Assembly (NCBI GenBank): GCA_947498985.1 | Contig: CANMMF010000007.1 | Location: forward strand, 62,001 to 126,000 | Reading direction: 5' to 3' | DNA from: an uncultured Paracoccaceae bacterium | GTDB taxonomy: Bacteria > Pseudomonadota > Alphaproteobacteria > Rhodobacterales > Rhodobacteraceae | Length of the DNA: 64,000 bases | Shown here: piece by piece, positions 18,936-26,755 of the stretch | Numbering within the stretch: position 1 is the stretch's first letter | Layout: each line of letters opens with the position of its first letter | Position numbers and translations under genes: made by a program | Notes under the pieces: model-generated | Seen by the model: the letters and a program-made list of their open reading frames with translations, nothing else | Told to the model about the DNA's origin: nothing | The model's database searches: none

Positions 18936-19715
18936 TCAAGCGGTTCTGAACAGGTCGAACTTCAGGATCGCCTCGGCGATACCGGCGACGCCCACACCTT
19001 GCGCCACATGCACGTGGTCGAGATCGGCCACCCGGTCCACCAGATCCTGTTCGGAGCCGCCGACCGCAACCGAGGGCAGGCCAAGCGCCAGCATCGACAG
19101 GTCGTTGAGCGTGTCTCCGGCCACCAGGCAGCGGCGATTGTCGATGCCCAGATGCTCCAGCAGGCGCAGCAGCGACGGGCCTTTGCTCACGCCCCTGGGC
19201 AGCACGTCGAAAAAGCGATTGTCAGAGATCAGCGCGTCATGACCCAGGGCCGCGACGGTGTCGAGCGCCGCGTCGTCGAACTGCTGCGGGTCCATGTCGT
19301 AGCTCACGCGGTAGCGGAACCCCTCGCCCTGCAGGCGCAATCCGGGCGCGCGCATCAGGGCGGCCTTGACCGACTGGTTGGCATCGCCCCAGGTCCGGGC
19401 GATCTCGGTCTCCAGCGGCTCGATCGGGGCGAGAAAGCCGTCCTGGCCCATGGCGGCGATGGTGGTGCCCACATCCCCCACGACAAAATCGGGGCGCGGC
19501 ACACCGTCCCGGCGCACCAGATGGGTGACAAATCCCGGATCGCGTCCGGTCACGAAAATCAGCCCGACACGGTCCCTGTTGGCCTCGATAAACTTGTAGA
19601 ACCGCGCCTTGTCCTCGTCGGTTCCGCCAAGGAAGGTGCCGTCGAGATCGGTGGCCAGCACCATCTCTTTCTGTGCGATATCGGTCGTTTGGGGGAAGGT
19701 TTCGTGACGGGTCAT
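18936..19715 (-). CDS. HAD-IIB phosphatase, likely glucosylglycerol-phosphate phosphatase
   Basis: A 259-aa HAD-superfamily phosphatase of the sucrose-phosphatase/IIB type: motif I VLATDLDGTFLGG, motif II FVTGRDPG, a lysine in GVSKGPSLL and motif III/IV VAGDTLNDLSML. By position it should remove the phosphate from glucosylglycerol phosphate. In several proteobacteria a HAD domain of this kind is fused to the N-terminus of GgpS (GgpPS); here the two are separate genes 11 bp apart, which supports the role. The start overlaps the gpsA stop by 4 bp. Substrate is inferred. Confidence 0.8.
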   Translation of the reverse strand: MTRHETFPQTTDIAQKEMVLATDLDGTFLGGTDEDKARFYKFIEANRDRVGLIFVTGRDPGFVTHLVRRDGVPRPDFVVGDVGTTIAAMGQDGFLAPIEPLETEIARTWGDANQSVKAALMRAPGLRLQGEGFRYRVSYDMDPQQFDDAALDTVAALGHDALISDNRFFDVLPRGVSKGPSLLRLLEHLGIDNRRCLVAGDTLNDLSMLALGLPSVAVGGSEQDLVDRVADLDHVHVAQGVGVAGIAEAILKFDLFRTA

Positions 19716-20854
19716 GAGATCCTTTCTGCAAGTGTTGCGACGTCTTCATCTGTTGCCGGATGGTGAATGGACAACTCCATGGCGCGCGGCTCCGCTTCGA
19801 GCGGACGCGCCCAGAGGGCTGCAAAGCTGGTGCCGAGATCGGCGCCGTCATGCAGGATGGCACGGACGGTTTCGCAGATCGGCAGTTTGAGGTTCAGGCT
19901 GCGGGCGAGATCGGTCACGGATCTGGCGTTGAACTCGCCCTCGACCACGACAGGCTTGCCGTCAAAGCAGTTGCTGCGCGCCACGCCCTGGCCCAGCTGG
20001 TGGCCCAGCGACATGTTGCGCGAGGTGGTCGAAGAGCAGGTGAGGCTGAGATCGCCGAGCCCCGAGAGGCCGGTCACCGTCTCGCGGCGCCCGCCGAGCG
20101 CTTCGGCCAACTGCTTCATCTCGTCCAGGCCGCGGGTGATGAGCGCGGCCCGCGTGTTTTCGGCAAAGCCCGCGCCGGTCATCATGCCGCAGGCGATGGC
20201 GACCACGTTCTTGACCGCGCCGCCGATTTCCACCCCGACAAGATCGTCGGAGATATAGGTGCGGAAGCTTTCTGTGGTCAGCGACACGGCAAACCGCGCC
20301 GCGGTGCTCTCGGCCGGTCGCAGCCGGTCGGGATAGGTGAACGGGAACGCGACGGTGGCCGCGGTGGGATGGTTGAGCGCGGTCTCGCGCGCGAAGGTCG
20401 GGCCGGAGACGACGCCCACCGGGCGGTCGGGCAGCACTTCCTCGACGATCTGCGACATCAGAAACCCGGTCTCGGCCTCGATGCCTTTGGCACAGACCGC
20501 AATCGGGATGCCGGGGGGGATATGGGCGGCCATCCGGTCGCAGATCATCCGGATGCCGCCCGAGGGCACGACGATCATCACGGCGTCGGCGTCCTGCAGA
20601 ACCTCGCGCAGGTCGGTGCTTGCTGTCATTCCGGCGGGAAGCTCGACACCCGGCAGGTAGATCTCGTTACGGCCGGTTTCGGTCAGCGCGTCGACCACGG
20701 CATCCGACCGGCCCCAGATCCGCACCGCGCATCCTGCCCGCCGGGCGGTGGCGGCCAGCGCCGTTCCCCAGGAGCCCGCGCCGATGACCGCCATCCGGTC
20801 ATAACGCTTGGGCTGGAACGGCAGGGGATCGCCGGAGAAACTCTCGAATTTCAT
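19712..20854 (-). CDS. gpsA: NAD(P)-dependent glycerol-3-phosphate dehydrogenase
   Basis: Reduces dihydroxyacetone phosphate to sn-glycerol 3-phosphate; 380 aa. Rossmann motif AVIGAGSWGTALAATA near residues 20-35, VVPSGGIRMI, SGPTFARE, the catalytic-region GGAVKNVVAIACGM and TGLSGLGDLSLTC. A second gpsA copy for phospholipids may exist elsewhere; this one begins the gpsA-HAD-ggpS operon, so it is probably dedicated to supplying glycerol 3-phosphate for glucosylglycerol. The N-terminal 20 residues before the Rossmann fold are longer than usual; an internal ATG (MAVIGAGS) is an alternative start. A general-stress promoter motif lies about 70 bp upstream. Confidence 0.92.
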   Translation of the reverse strand: MKFESFSGDPLPFQPKRYDRMAVIGAGSWGTALAATARRAGCAVRIWGRSDAVVDALTETGRNEIYLPGVELPAGMTASTDLREVLQDADAVMIVVPSGGIRMICDRMAAHIPPGIPIAVCAKGIEAETGFLMSQIVEEVLPDRPVGVVSGPTFARETALNHPTAATVAFPFTYPDRLRPAESTAARFAVSLTTESFRTYISDDLVGVEIGGAVKNVVAIACGMMTGAGFAENTRAALITRGLDEMKQLAEALGGRRETVTGLSGLGDLSLTCSSTTSRNMSLGHQLGQGVARSNCFDGKPVVVEGEFNARSVTDLARSLNLKLPICETVRAILHDGADLGTSFAALWARPLEAEPRAMELSIHHPATDEDVATLAERIS

Positions 20855-21201
20855 CTGCAATACTGCCTCTGTTTGGAGGATGGCACCCGAATACCGGCCG
20901 CACGACACCTCAAGACCGCCAACGCAAACCGCGCCGTCTGCGTTCCTAGCTGGGGGAATTATTCTTCAGGTCAATCGAACGCGACGAATTGTCGGAACTT
21001 CACGTCCGCATGACGGTTGGCTTGCCTGAGAATTCACCGCACACCCCCGGTAGTTGCCAAAAAAATGTGCAAATGACGGCTGAATGGTCTGAACGCGACA
21101 TAATTCATGTCGTATTTTTGACTCCACGAGGTCCGGCACCTAGGTGAGGCCCGTTCCGGAGTGGTGGCGATACCCCCAGATGTCCAAGGAGAGACCAGAC
21201 C
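20855..21201. other. divergent regulatory region of the glucosylglycerol island
   Basis: 347 bp between gpsA (minus) and galU (plus), noticeably more AT-rich than the flanks. It holds a consensus general-stress promoter toward gpsA (20921-20946). Toward galU there is an imperfect version, GGAAC at 20994-20998 with GGTT at 21015-21018 (16-nt spacer, GGTT instead of CGTT). GGAGAG precedes galU. No open frame here looks like a gene. Confidence 0.6.
20921..20946 (-). promoter_or_regulatory. candidate EcfG-type general-stress promoter for gpsA-HAD-ggpS
   Basis: On the minus strand GGAAC (20946-20942), a 17-nt spacer and CGTT (20924-20921) match the GGAAC-N16/17-CGTT consensus recognised by the alphaproteobacterial general stress sigma factor EcfG. 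Transcription would begin near 20914, leaving about 60 nt before the gpsA ATG. This would place osmolyte synthesis under the PhyR-NepR-EcfG response. The match is exact but short; whether this organism encodes EcfG cannot be seen. Confidence 0.5.
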
Positions 21202-22101
21202 ATGAAGCAAAAGATCAGAACAGCGATTTTCCCTGTCGCGGGTCTCGGCACGCGGTTTCTGCCCGCCACCAAGGCGACGCCGAAAGAGCTTTTGCCGGTG
21301 ATCGACACGCCGCTCATCCAGTACGCGATTGACGAGGCGAGAGATGCCGGGATCGAACGTCTGGTCTTTGTCTCTCACCCGTCGAAAACCGCCATCGAAC
21401 GGCATGTGATGGACGACGCGGTGCTGCGCCGCGAGTTGAAGGAGCGCGGCAAGGGCGCGCTGGCCCGGGAACTGGCTCAGACAGCGCTTTGCCCGGTGGA
21501 GGATGATGTGGTCTTCACCATGCAGGAAGAGCAGCTTGGCCTTGGTCACGCGGTGCTCTGCGCCCGCGATCATGTCTTGCCCGGCCCGGTCGCGGTGCTG
21601 TTGCCCGACGATCTGATCCTCGGCGGCCAGGGTTGCCTGTCGGAGATGGCCGAGGCCTACGCCCGGAGCGAGGCGGGTCACATGGTGGCTACGATGACCG
21701 TGGCGCCCGAAGACACAAGGAAATACGGCATCCTGTCGGTCACCGGCCAGTCCGGCGCGCTCTTGAGCGCCGATGGCATGGTCGAGAAACCCGAACCGGA
21801 AGTCGCACCCTCGCGCGAGGCGGTGGTGGGCCGCTATGTGCTCGACCCGTCGATCTTTGCCGCACTGGAGACGCAGGGCACCGGCGCGGGTGGAGAGATC
21901 CAGCTTACCGACGCGATTGCCCGCAGCACGGGCGCAACCGGGCTTTGCGGCCTGCGCTTTTCCGGCACAAGGTTCGATTGCGGGTCGAAGGCGGGCATGC
22001 TGCGCGCCATCCTGCATCTGGCATCCAGCGATCCGGAATATGCCGATGTGCTGCAAGAGCATTTCGGCGCGGCACCGCGCCCCCGGTCCCAGGCCGCTTG
22101 A
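21202..22101 (+). CDS. galU: UTP-glucose-1-phosphate uridylyltransferase
   Basis: Makes UDP-glucose from UTP and glucose 1-phosphate; 299 aa, normal length. Nucleotidyltransferase signature FPVAGLGTRFLPATKATPKE at the N-terminus, VAVLLPDDLIL, GMVEKPEPE, and FDCGSKAGML near the C-terminus. GGAGAG lies upstream of the ATG. First gene of the galU-glgB-gghA group facing away from the glucosylglycerol synthesis operon, so it may handle glucose phosphate released on osmolyte breakdown; it could equally serve envelope polysaccharides. Confidence 0.95.
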   Translation: MKQKIRTAIFPVAGLGTRFLPATKATPKELLPVIDTPLIQYAIDEARDAGIERLVFVSHPSKTAIERHVMDDAVLRRELKERGKGALARELAQTALCPVEDDVVFTMQEEQLGLGHAVLCARDHVLPGPVAVLLPDDLILGGQGCLSEMAEAYARSEAGHMVATMTVAPEDTRKYGILSVTGQSGALLSADGMVEKPEPEVAPSREAVVGRYVLDPSIFAALETQGTGAGGEIQLTDAIARSTGATGLCGLRFSGTRFDCGSKAGMLRAILHLASSDPEYADVLQEHFGAAPRPRSQAA

Positions 22102-22166
22102 CGCGCCCTTCCGAACGGTCTTGCATGGGCCCGGCGTCCGATCGGCGCGACCGGAAGTGAGCAAAA

Positions 22167-24035
22167 ATGACTCAGATCGCCCCGTGGAACGACCCGGCCC
22201 TGCCGATCTGGCAGTATCTGGGCGCGCAGATGGCGGAACAGGACGGCCAGCCCGGCGTCATGTTCCGCGTCTGGGCGCCCGGCGCGCAAGCGGTGTCGGT
22301 TGTCGGGGATTTCAACAATTGGGACGCTGAGACAACGCCGATGACGCGGGTTGCAGGCGGCGTCTGGCAGGTCTTTGCCGCCAAGGTCGGTGACGGCGCG
22401 CTGTACAAGTACCGGATCACCGGCGCGGATGGAGAGGTCCAGCCGCTCAAGGCGGACCCTCTGGGGTTCGGCGCCCAGCACACGCCCGAGACCGCCAGCA
22501 TCGTGCGCGATCTTGGCGGGTATGGCTGGGACGACGAGGACTGGTCCGAAAGGCGCGCGCAGATCAATGCGACCGACGCGCCGATCTCGATCTACGAGGT
22601 GCACCTGGGCTCCTGGTGGCGCGATGCCACACAGAACAACCGGCCGATCTCCTACAGCGAGGCCGCAGACGGGCTGGTGCGCTACGTGGCCGATCTGGGC
22701 TTTACCCATATCGAGTTGCTGCCCATCGCCGAACATCCGTTTGACGGCTCCTGGGGGTACCAGCCGGTGGGGCTTTTTGCGCCAACCCTGCGCCACGGGC
22801 CGCCAAACGAGTTTCGCGATCTGGTGAAAGCCGCGCACGCGGCGGGGCTGGGGGTGATCCTGGACTGGGTGCCAGCGCATTTTCCCAACGACCCGCACGG
22901 GCTTGCCCGCTTCGACGGCACAGCGCTTTACGAATATGCCGATCCGCGCGAAGGCAAGCATGCGGCCTGGAACACGCTCGTCTACGATTTCGGCCGCCCG
23001 GAAGTGGCCGATTTCCTGATCGGCAACGCGCAGTTCTGGCTGCAGGAATACCGCGTGGACGGGCTGCGGGTGGATGCGGTCTCCTCGATGCTCTACCGAG
23101 ATTTTGCGCGCGCGCCGGACGCCTGGGTGCCCAATGCCAAAGGCGGGCGCGAAAACTTTGAGGCGATGGCGCTTCTGCGCCGGTTGACCGCCGGGATCGC
23201 GACAACGCAGCCCGGCACGGTGACCATCGCCGAGGAAAGCGACGGCTTTCCCGGCGTGACGCGACCCGGGGCCGATGCCGGGCTCGGCTTTGACCTCAAA
23301 TGGAACATGGGCTGGGCGTTCGACACCCAGGCGTTCTTTGGGCTGCAACCCGAGGCCCGGCGCGCGGCCTATCACAAGATCACGTTCGGGCTGACCTATG
23401 CGTTTGACGAGGGGTTCGTGTTGTCGGTCAGCCATGACGAGGTGGTGGCCGACAAGGGCTCCCTGCTGTCGCGGATGCCGGGGGACCGCACGACGCAATT
23501 CGCCAACCTGCGGGCGTTTCTGGCGATGATGTGGGGGCATCCGGGCAAGAAGCTTTTGTTCATGGGGCAGGAGTTCGGCCAGATCCCGGCTTGGGATCAT
23601 GCGGGCCAGCTGGACTGGGCCGCGCTGGACGTGCCCGCGCATCAGGGCATCCGCGATCTTGTGCGCGATCTCAACCGGTTATACCGGGAGGTGCCGTCGC
23701 TGCATCAGCGCGACTGCCGGGCGGACGGGTTTCACTGGATCATGGCGGATGCGCCGGACGATCTCGTCTACGCCTGGCTGCGGATCGGGCCGGACGGCAC
23801 CGCGCCTGTGGCGGTGGTCTGCAACCTCTCGGAGAGATCCTACGACACGTACCGTATCGGCTTGCCGCAAGCGGGGCCCTGGCGGGTGCTGTTGAGCACC
23901 GATGCGCCGGTCTATGGCGGGACGGGACCGGGCACCCGCGCGGCGATCACAGCCGTGCCGCACCCGATGCATGGACAACCGGCCTCTGCCGATGTCACCT
24001 TGCCGGCGTTTTCAGTGCTCTATCTTCAGCCCTGA
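22167..24035 (+). CDS. glgB: 1,4-alpha-glucan branching enzyme (GH13)
   Basis: Introduces alpha-1,6 branches into alpha-glucans; 622 aa, the shorter form without the extra N-terminal domain. N-terminal CBM48 module (FRVWAPGAQAVSVVGDFNNW), then the GH13 barrel with DGLRVDAVSSML (nucleophile Asp), TIAEESDGFP (acid/base Glu) and SVSHDEVV, plus WVPAHFPND and HGLARFDGTALYEY typical of branching enzymes, and a C-terminal beta domain. No glgC, glgA, glgP or glgX is nearby, so it stands apart from a glycogen operon and travels with the glucosylglycerol genes. 65 bp from galU and 32 bp from the next gene. Confidence 0.88.
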   Translation: MTQIAPWNDPALPIWQYLGAQMAEQDGQPGVMFRVWAPGAQAVSVVGDFNNWDAETTPMTRVAGGVWQVFAAKVGDGALYKYRITGADGEVQPLKADPLGFGAQHTPETASIVRDLGGYGWDDEDWSERRAQINATDAPISIYEVHLGSWWRDATQNNRPISYSEAADGLVRYVADLGFTHIELLPIAEHPFDGSWGYQPVGLFAPTLRHGPPNEFRDLVKAAHAAGLGVILDWVPAHFPNDPHGLARFDGTALYEYADPREGKHAAWNTLVYDFGRPEVADFLIGNAQFWLQEYRVDGLRVDAVSSMLYRDFARAPDAWVPNAKGGRENFEAMALLRRLTAGIATTQPGTVTIAEESDGFPGVTRPGADAGLGFDLKWNMGWAFDTQAFFGLQPEARRAAYHKITFGLTYAFDEGFVLSVSHDEVVADKGSLLSRMPGDRTTQFANLRAFLAMMWGHPGKKLLFMGQEFGQIPAWDHAGQLDWAALDVPAHQGIRDLVRDLNRLYREVPSLHQRDCRADGFHWIMADAPDDLVYAWLRIGPDGTAPVAVVCNLSERSYDTYRIGLPQAGPWRVLLSTDAPVYGGTGPGTRAAITAVPHPMHGQPASADVTLPAFSVLYLQP

Positions 24036-24067
24036 ACCGAAAGCGGGCCATAATCGCGCGAGGGACC

Positions 24068-26437
24068 ATGTCAGAGACACAGAACCGGATAGAATTCGAC
24101 GAAACCGCCGCCACGGCACTGGCGGACTGGTGCGAGACTACGCTGACCACCGCGCAGGACAGGTTCGAAGCCGCGCGCGCCATCGTGCAGAGGCTTGGCG
24201 CGCATGTCGAGGGCGCGCAGGTGGTCTTTGGCTTCTGGGCGCCCGAGCTTCAGGACTGGACAGTGCGCGACGGCGATGTGTTCCTGGAGATCCTGAGGCC
24301 GGATCCGGGACTCGATCTGACCGTGGCCCATGCGGAGACGCGGTTCCGGCGCACGCTCTTGCCGGTCACACGCTGCGAAGCCTTTGTCTTTTCCGTCGCA
24401 ACCGGGCTCACCCCCGGCACCCGCGCGCAGGTCGGCGATTTCTATGCGCTCACCTGGCGCGATGCGGAGGGCACCTGGCGCCGCATTCTCGACCCGCTGG
24501 CGCATTCTCTGCCCTACGGCGCCTTCGCCCCGGCTGAAATCTACGACCTTGGCGCGTTGCAGGCCGGGCGCGCGGATGCGGATTACTTCGCCGGCTTCAA
24601 AGGCGACACGCCGCATAAATTCGCGCCGCCCACCTCGATCCTGCAACTGCACGTGCCCTCGGCCACCGCGGGCGGGACCATTGCCAGCCTGACGCGCCAG
24701 ATCCACCGCCTGTCCGAACGCGTGGCAAAGGGTCTGCCGCTGGAACCAGCGGATGAGCTCTTTATCGGCTACGACGCGGTGCAGCCGCTCCCGGTGGAGC
24801 CGACAACCGTGTTCGAGGCCGGACCCGCCTTCTGGCAGGAAGAGCCGGATGGCGCGGAGGCGATCAATGTCTCGCTCATGCGTCCCAACACCACCAACTG
24901 GGGCTATGACGTCGTGATCGCGGGCATGGCCACGGTGAACCCGGTCCTGCTCGAGACCGGCCGCCCTGATGAGCTGGTCGATCTGGCCGCGGCGCTGCAC
25001 ACCTTCCCCGGCAAGCCGAAGATGCTGATCTTCGATGTGGTGTTCGGGCATTCCGACAATCAGGGGCTCGACGCGCTGGCGAGCCATTATTTTGCCGGGC
25101 CGAACATGTATGGCCAGAATCTCGACTACAAGAACCCTTTTGTGCGCGCGATCCTGCTCGAGATGCAGCGCCGCAAGGTGAATTTCGGCGCCGACGGCGT
25201 GCGCGTGGACGGCGCACAGGATTTCAAATGGTGGGACGCGGCCAGCCAGCAATTGCTGCATGACGACGACTACCTGCATCTGATGGCCGACATGGTGCAG
25301 GAGGTGGCGGGCACGCGATACCGGCCCTGGTTCATCTTCGAGGATGGCCGCCCCTGGCCGGAGGAGGACTGGGAGCTGAGCTCGACCTATCGCGCGGTGA
25401 CCGAGGCGCTGGGCGATCCGGATGTCTTCCAGTGGGGGCCGCTGACCTTTGCGCATAACACCCCCTTCGTCTACACGTTCTGGCTGTCGAAATACTGGCG
25501 CATCCGCGAGATCCTGAGCCATGGCGCGAGCTGGATCTCAGGCACCGCCAATCACGACACGTTGCGCCGCGGCACCCAGGTCAATCCCAAGCTCAACATC
25601 AACACCCGGCTTGGCGACACGCGGATGGAGATCCTCGACAAGGCCTATGACAACCCGGCGGTGTCGCTGCTGACCTACGCGGTCTTTCCCGGCGTGCCGA
25701 TGGATTTTCTCAACGCCACGGCGCGGGCAAGCTGGGGGTTCATCCGCAATCAGGACGACAAATACGGCGTCAAGGTTGTGGCCGAAGAGGCAATTAGTCT
25801 CAAATGGCAGGTCGACGAATACAGCTACTCCGCGCCGGGCAATTTCCGCCGCCTGAAAGCGCTCGGCTTCGAGACCCGCGAGGAGCTGGCGCGGTTCTTC
25901 GAGTTCCTGCCCGCGCTTGTCGAGGTCACCGATTACGACCTGCACACCATTGCGACGCTGCTCAACGCGGTCGATCCAAGGCTGAGCGGGCCGGAGACGG
26001 TTACCGTCACGGCGCTCAAGGACATCGCGCGCGCCTGGATGGATGACATGCACGAATATTGCAACGTCTCGCATTCGCTCTCGGCGCTCGATCCGCGGCA
26101 GACCGGGTTCATGCGGCGGCTGCGGGCGTTCCGGCAGGACAATCGCTGGCTGCGGCAGAACTTCTCGGACCGCGACAGCTTCGGCTACCTGCAACCGATT
26201 GACGGACGCACGGTTTTTGCGGCGCATCGGTATGGTCCGGATGGGCGCGAGCTGTTTGTGCTGAGCCATATGGAAGGCGGCGCGACCGATGAAATGCATC
26301 CGCTCGACGCATTGCCGGACGGCGTTTCGGCGGAGGGCTGGACGTTGGCGCTGGCGACCCCGGGGATCGGGGACGACTATACCGGCGGATCGATCAGGCT
26401 GCGCGATTCCATGGGTCTGGTCTTCACGCGCGGCTAA
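24068..26437 (+). CDS. gghA: GH13-like protein, probable glucosylglycerol hydrolase
   Basis: A 789-aa protein with a degenerate GH13-type barrel: FGADGVRVDGAQDFKWW (candidate nucleophile Asp), WFIFEDGRPWPEEDW (candidate Glu) and SGTANHDTLRRGTQ (NHD). The N-terminal 200 residues look like a beta-rich module. Length and features resemble the cyanobacterial glucosylglycerol hydrolase GghA, which splits the osmolyte into glucose and glycerol. Its place divergent from gpsA-HAD-ggpS supports that role. I assign it from family recollection plus context, not from an alignment. The ATG at 24068 follows AGGGACC; the frame is open much further upstream only because it runs antisense-free through glgB. 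Confidence 0.68.
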   Translation: MSETQNRIEFDETAATALADWCETTLTTAQDRFEAARAIVQRLGAHVEGAQVVFGFWAPELQDWTVRDGDVFLEILRPDPGLDLTVAHAETRFRRTLLPVTRCEAFVFSVATGLTPGTRAQVGDFYALTWRDAEGTWRRILDPLAHSLPYGAFAPAEIYDLGALQAGRADADYFAGFKGDTPHKFAPPTSILQLHVPSATAGGTIASLTRQIHRLSERVAKGLPLEPADELFIGYDAVQPLPVEPTTVFEAGPAFWQEEPDGAEAINVSLMRPNTTNWGYDVVIAGMATVNPVLLETGRPDELVDLAAALHTFPGKPKMLIFDVVFGHSDNQGLDALASHYFAGPNMYGQNLDYKNPFVRAILLEMQRRKVNFGADGVRVDGAQDFKWWDAASQQLLHDDDYLHLMADMVQEVAGTRYRPWFIFEDGRPWPEEDWELSSTYRAVTEALGDPDVFQWGPLTFAHNTPFVYTFWLSKYWRIREILSHGASWISGTANHDTLRRGTQVNPKLNINTRLGDTRMEILDKAYDNPAVSLLTYAVFPGVPMDFLNATARASWGFIRNQDDKYGVKVVAEEAISLKWQVDEYSYSAPGNFRRLKALGFETREELARFFEFLPALVEVTDYDLHTIATLLNAVDPRLSGPETVTVTALKDIARAWMDDMHEYCNVSHSLSALDPRQTGFMRRLRAFRQDNRWLRQNFSDRDSFGYLQPIDGRTVFAAHRYGPDGRELFVLSHMEGGATDEMHPLDALPDGVSAEGWTLALATPGIGDDYTGGSIRLRDSMGLVFTRG

Positions 26438-26755
26438 GCGGACGCGTTGCGGGTTCGGTTGGTTGTGTCGGCATTTTCCGCGGCGCATCTCTGCGGTCTT
26501 GGCGTGTCCCGGTTCAGACTCCCGACTGACGGGCCGTCAGGAGAGCCCATATGGGACGGGTTTGGCCTGCGCTGCGTGCCGCGGCGGGTCTGATTGCGGG
26601 TCCGGTCTCTCTGATCTTTGCTCAGGTCGGTAAAAAGTTGGACGCGCTGACACGCTCGAACGTGCCGCAGATGCAATGGAGCGCAGAGCTCCTGGCCGAC
26701 GCCCGTTTGGCGTCCTTTTTGACGGTCCCGCCTCTGACGACCCGTTTTCCGGCAA
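26438..26755. other. convergent intergenic region
   Basis: 318 bp between gghA (plus) and the PIG-L protein gene (minus). It holds one clear plus-strand terminator at 26698-26720. An ATG at 26551 with a good Shine-Dalgarno sequence opens a frame of at most 96 codons with no recognisable product; I do not call it. Nothing else seen. Confidence 0.6.
26698..26720 (+). terminator. intrinsic terminator downstream of gghA
   Basis: Perfect stem GACGCC-CGTTT-GGCGTC followed by CTTTTTG on the plus strand. It probably ends the galU-glgB-gghA transcript, although it is about 260 bp after the gghA stop. Confidence 0.7.

Noticed and set aside
23531-24067. Extra 179 codons upstream of the GghA-like start
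   Set aside because: They overlap the end of glgB in another frame and have shadow-like composition; the ATG at 24068 fits the family length.
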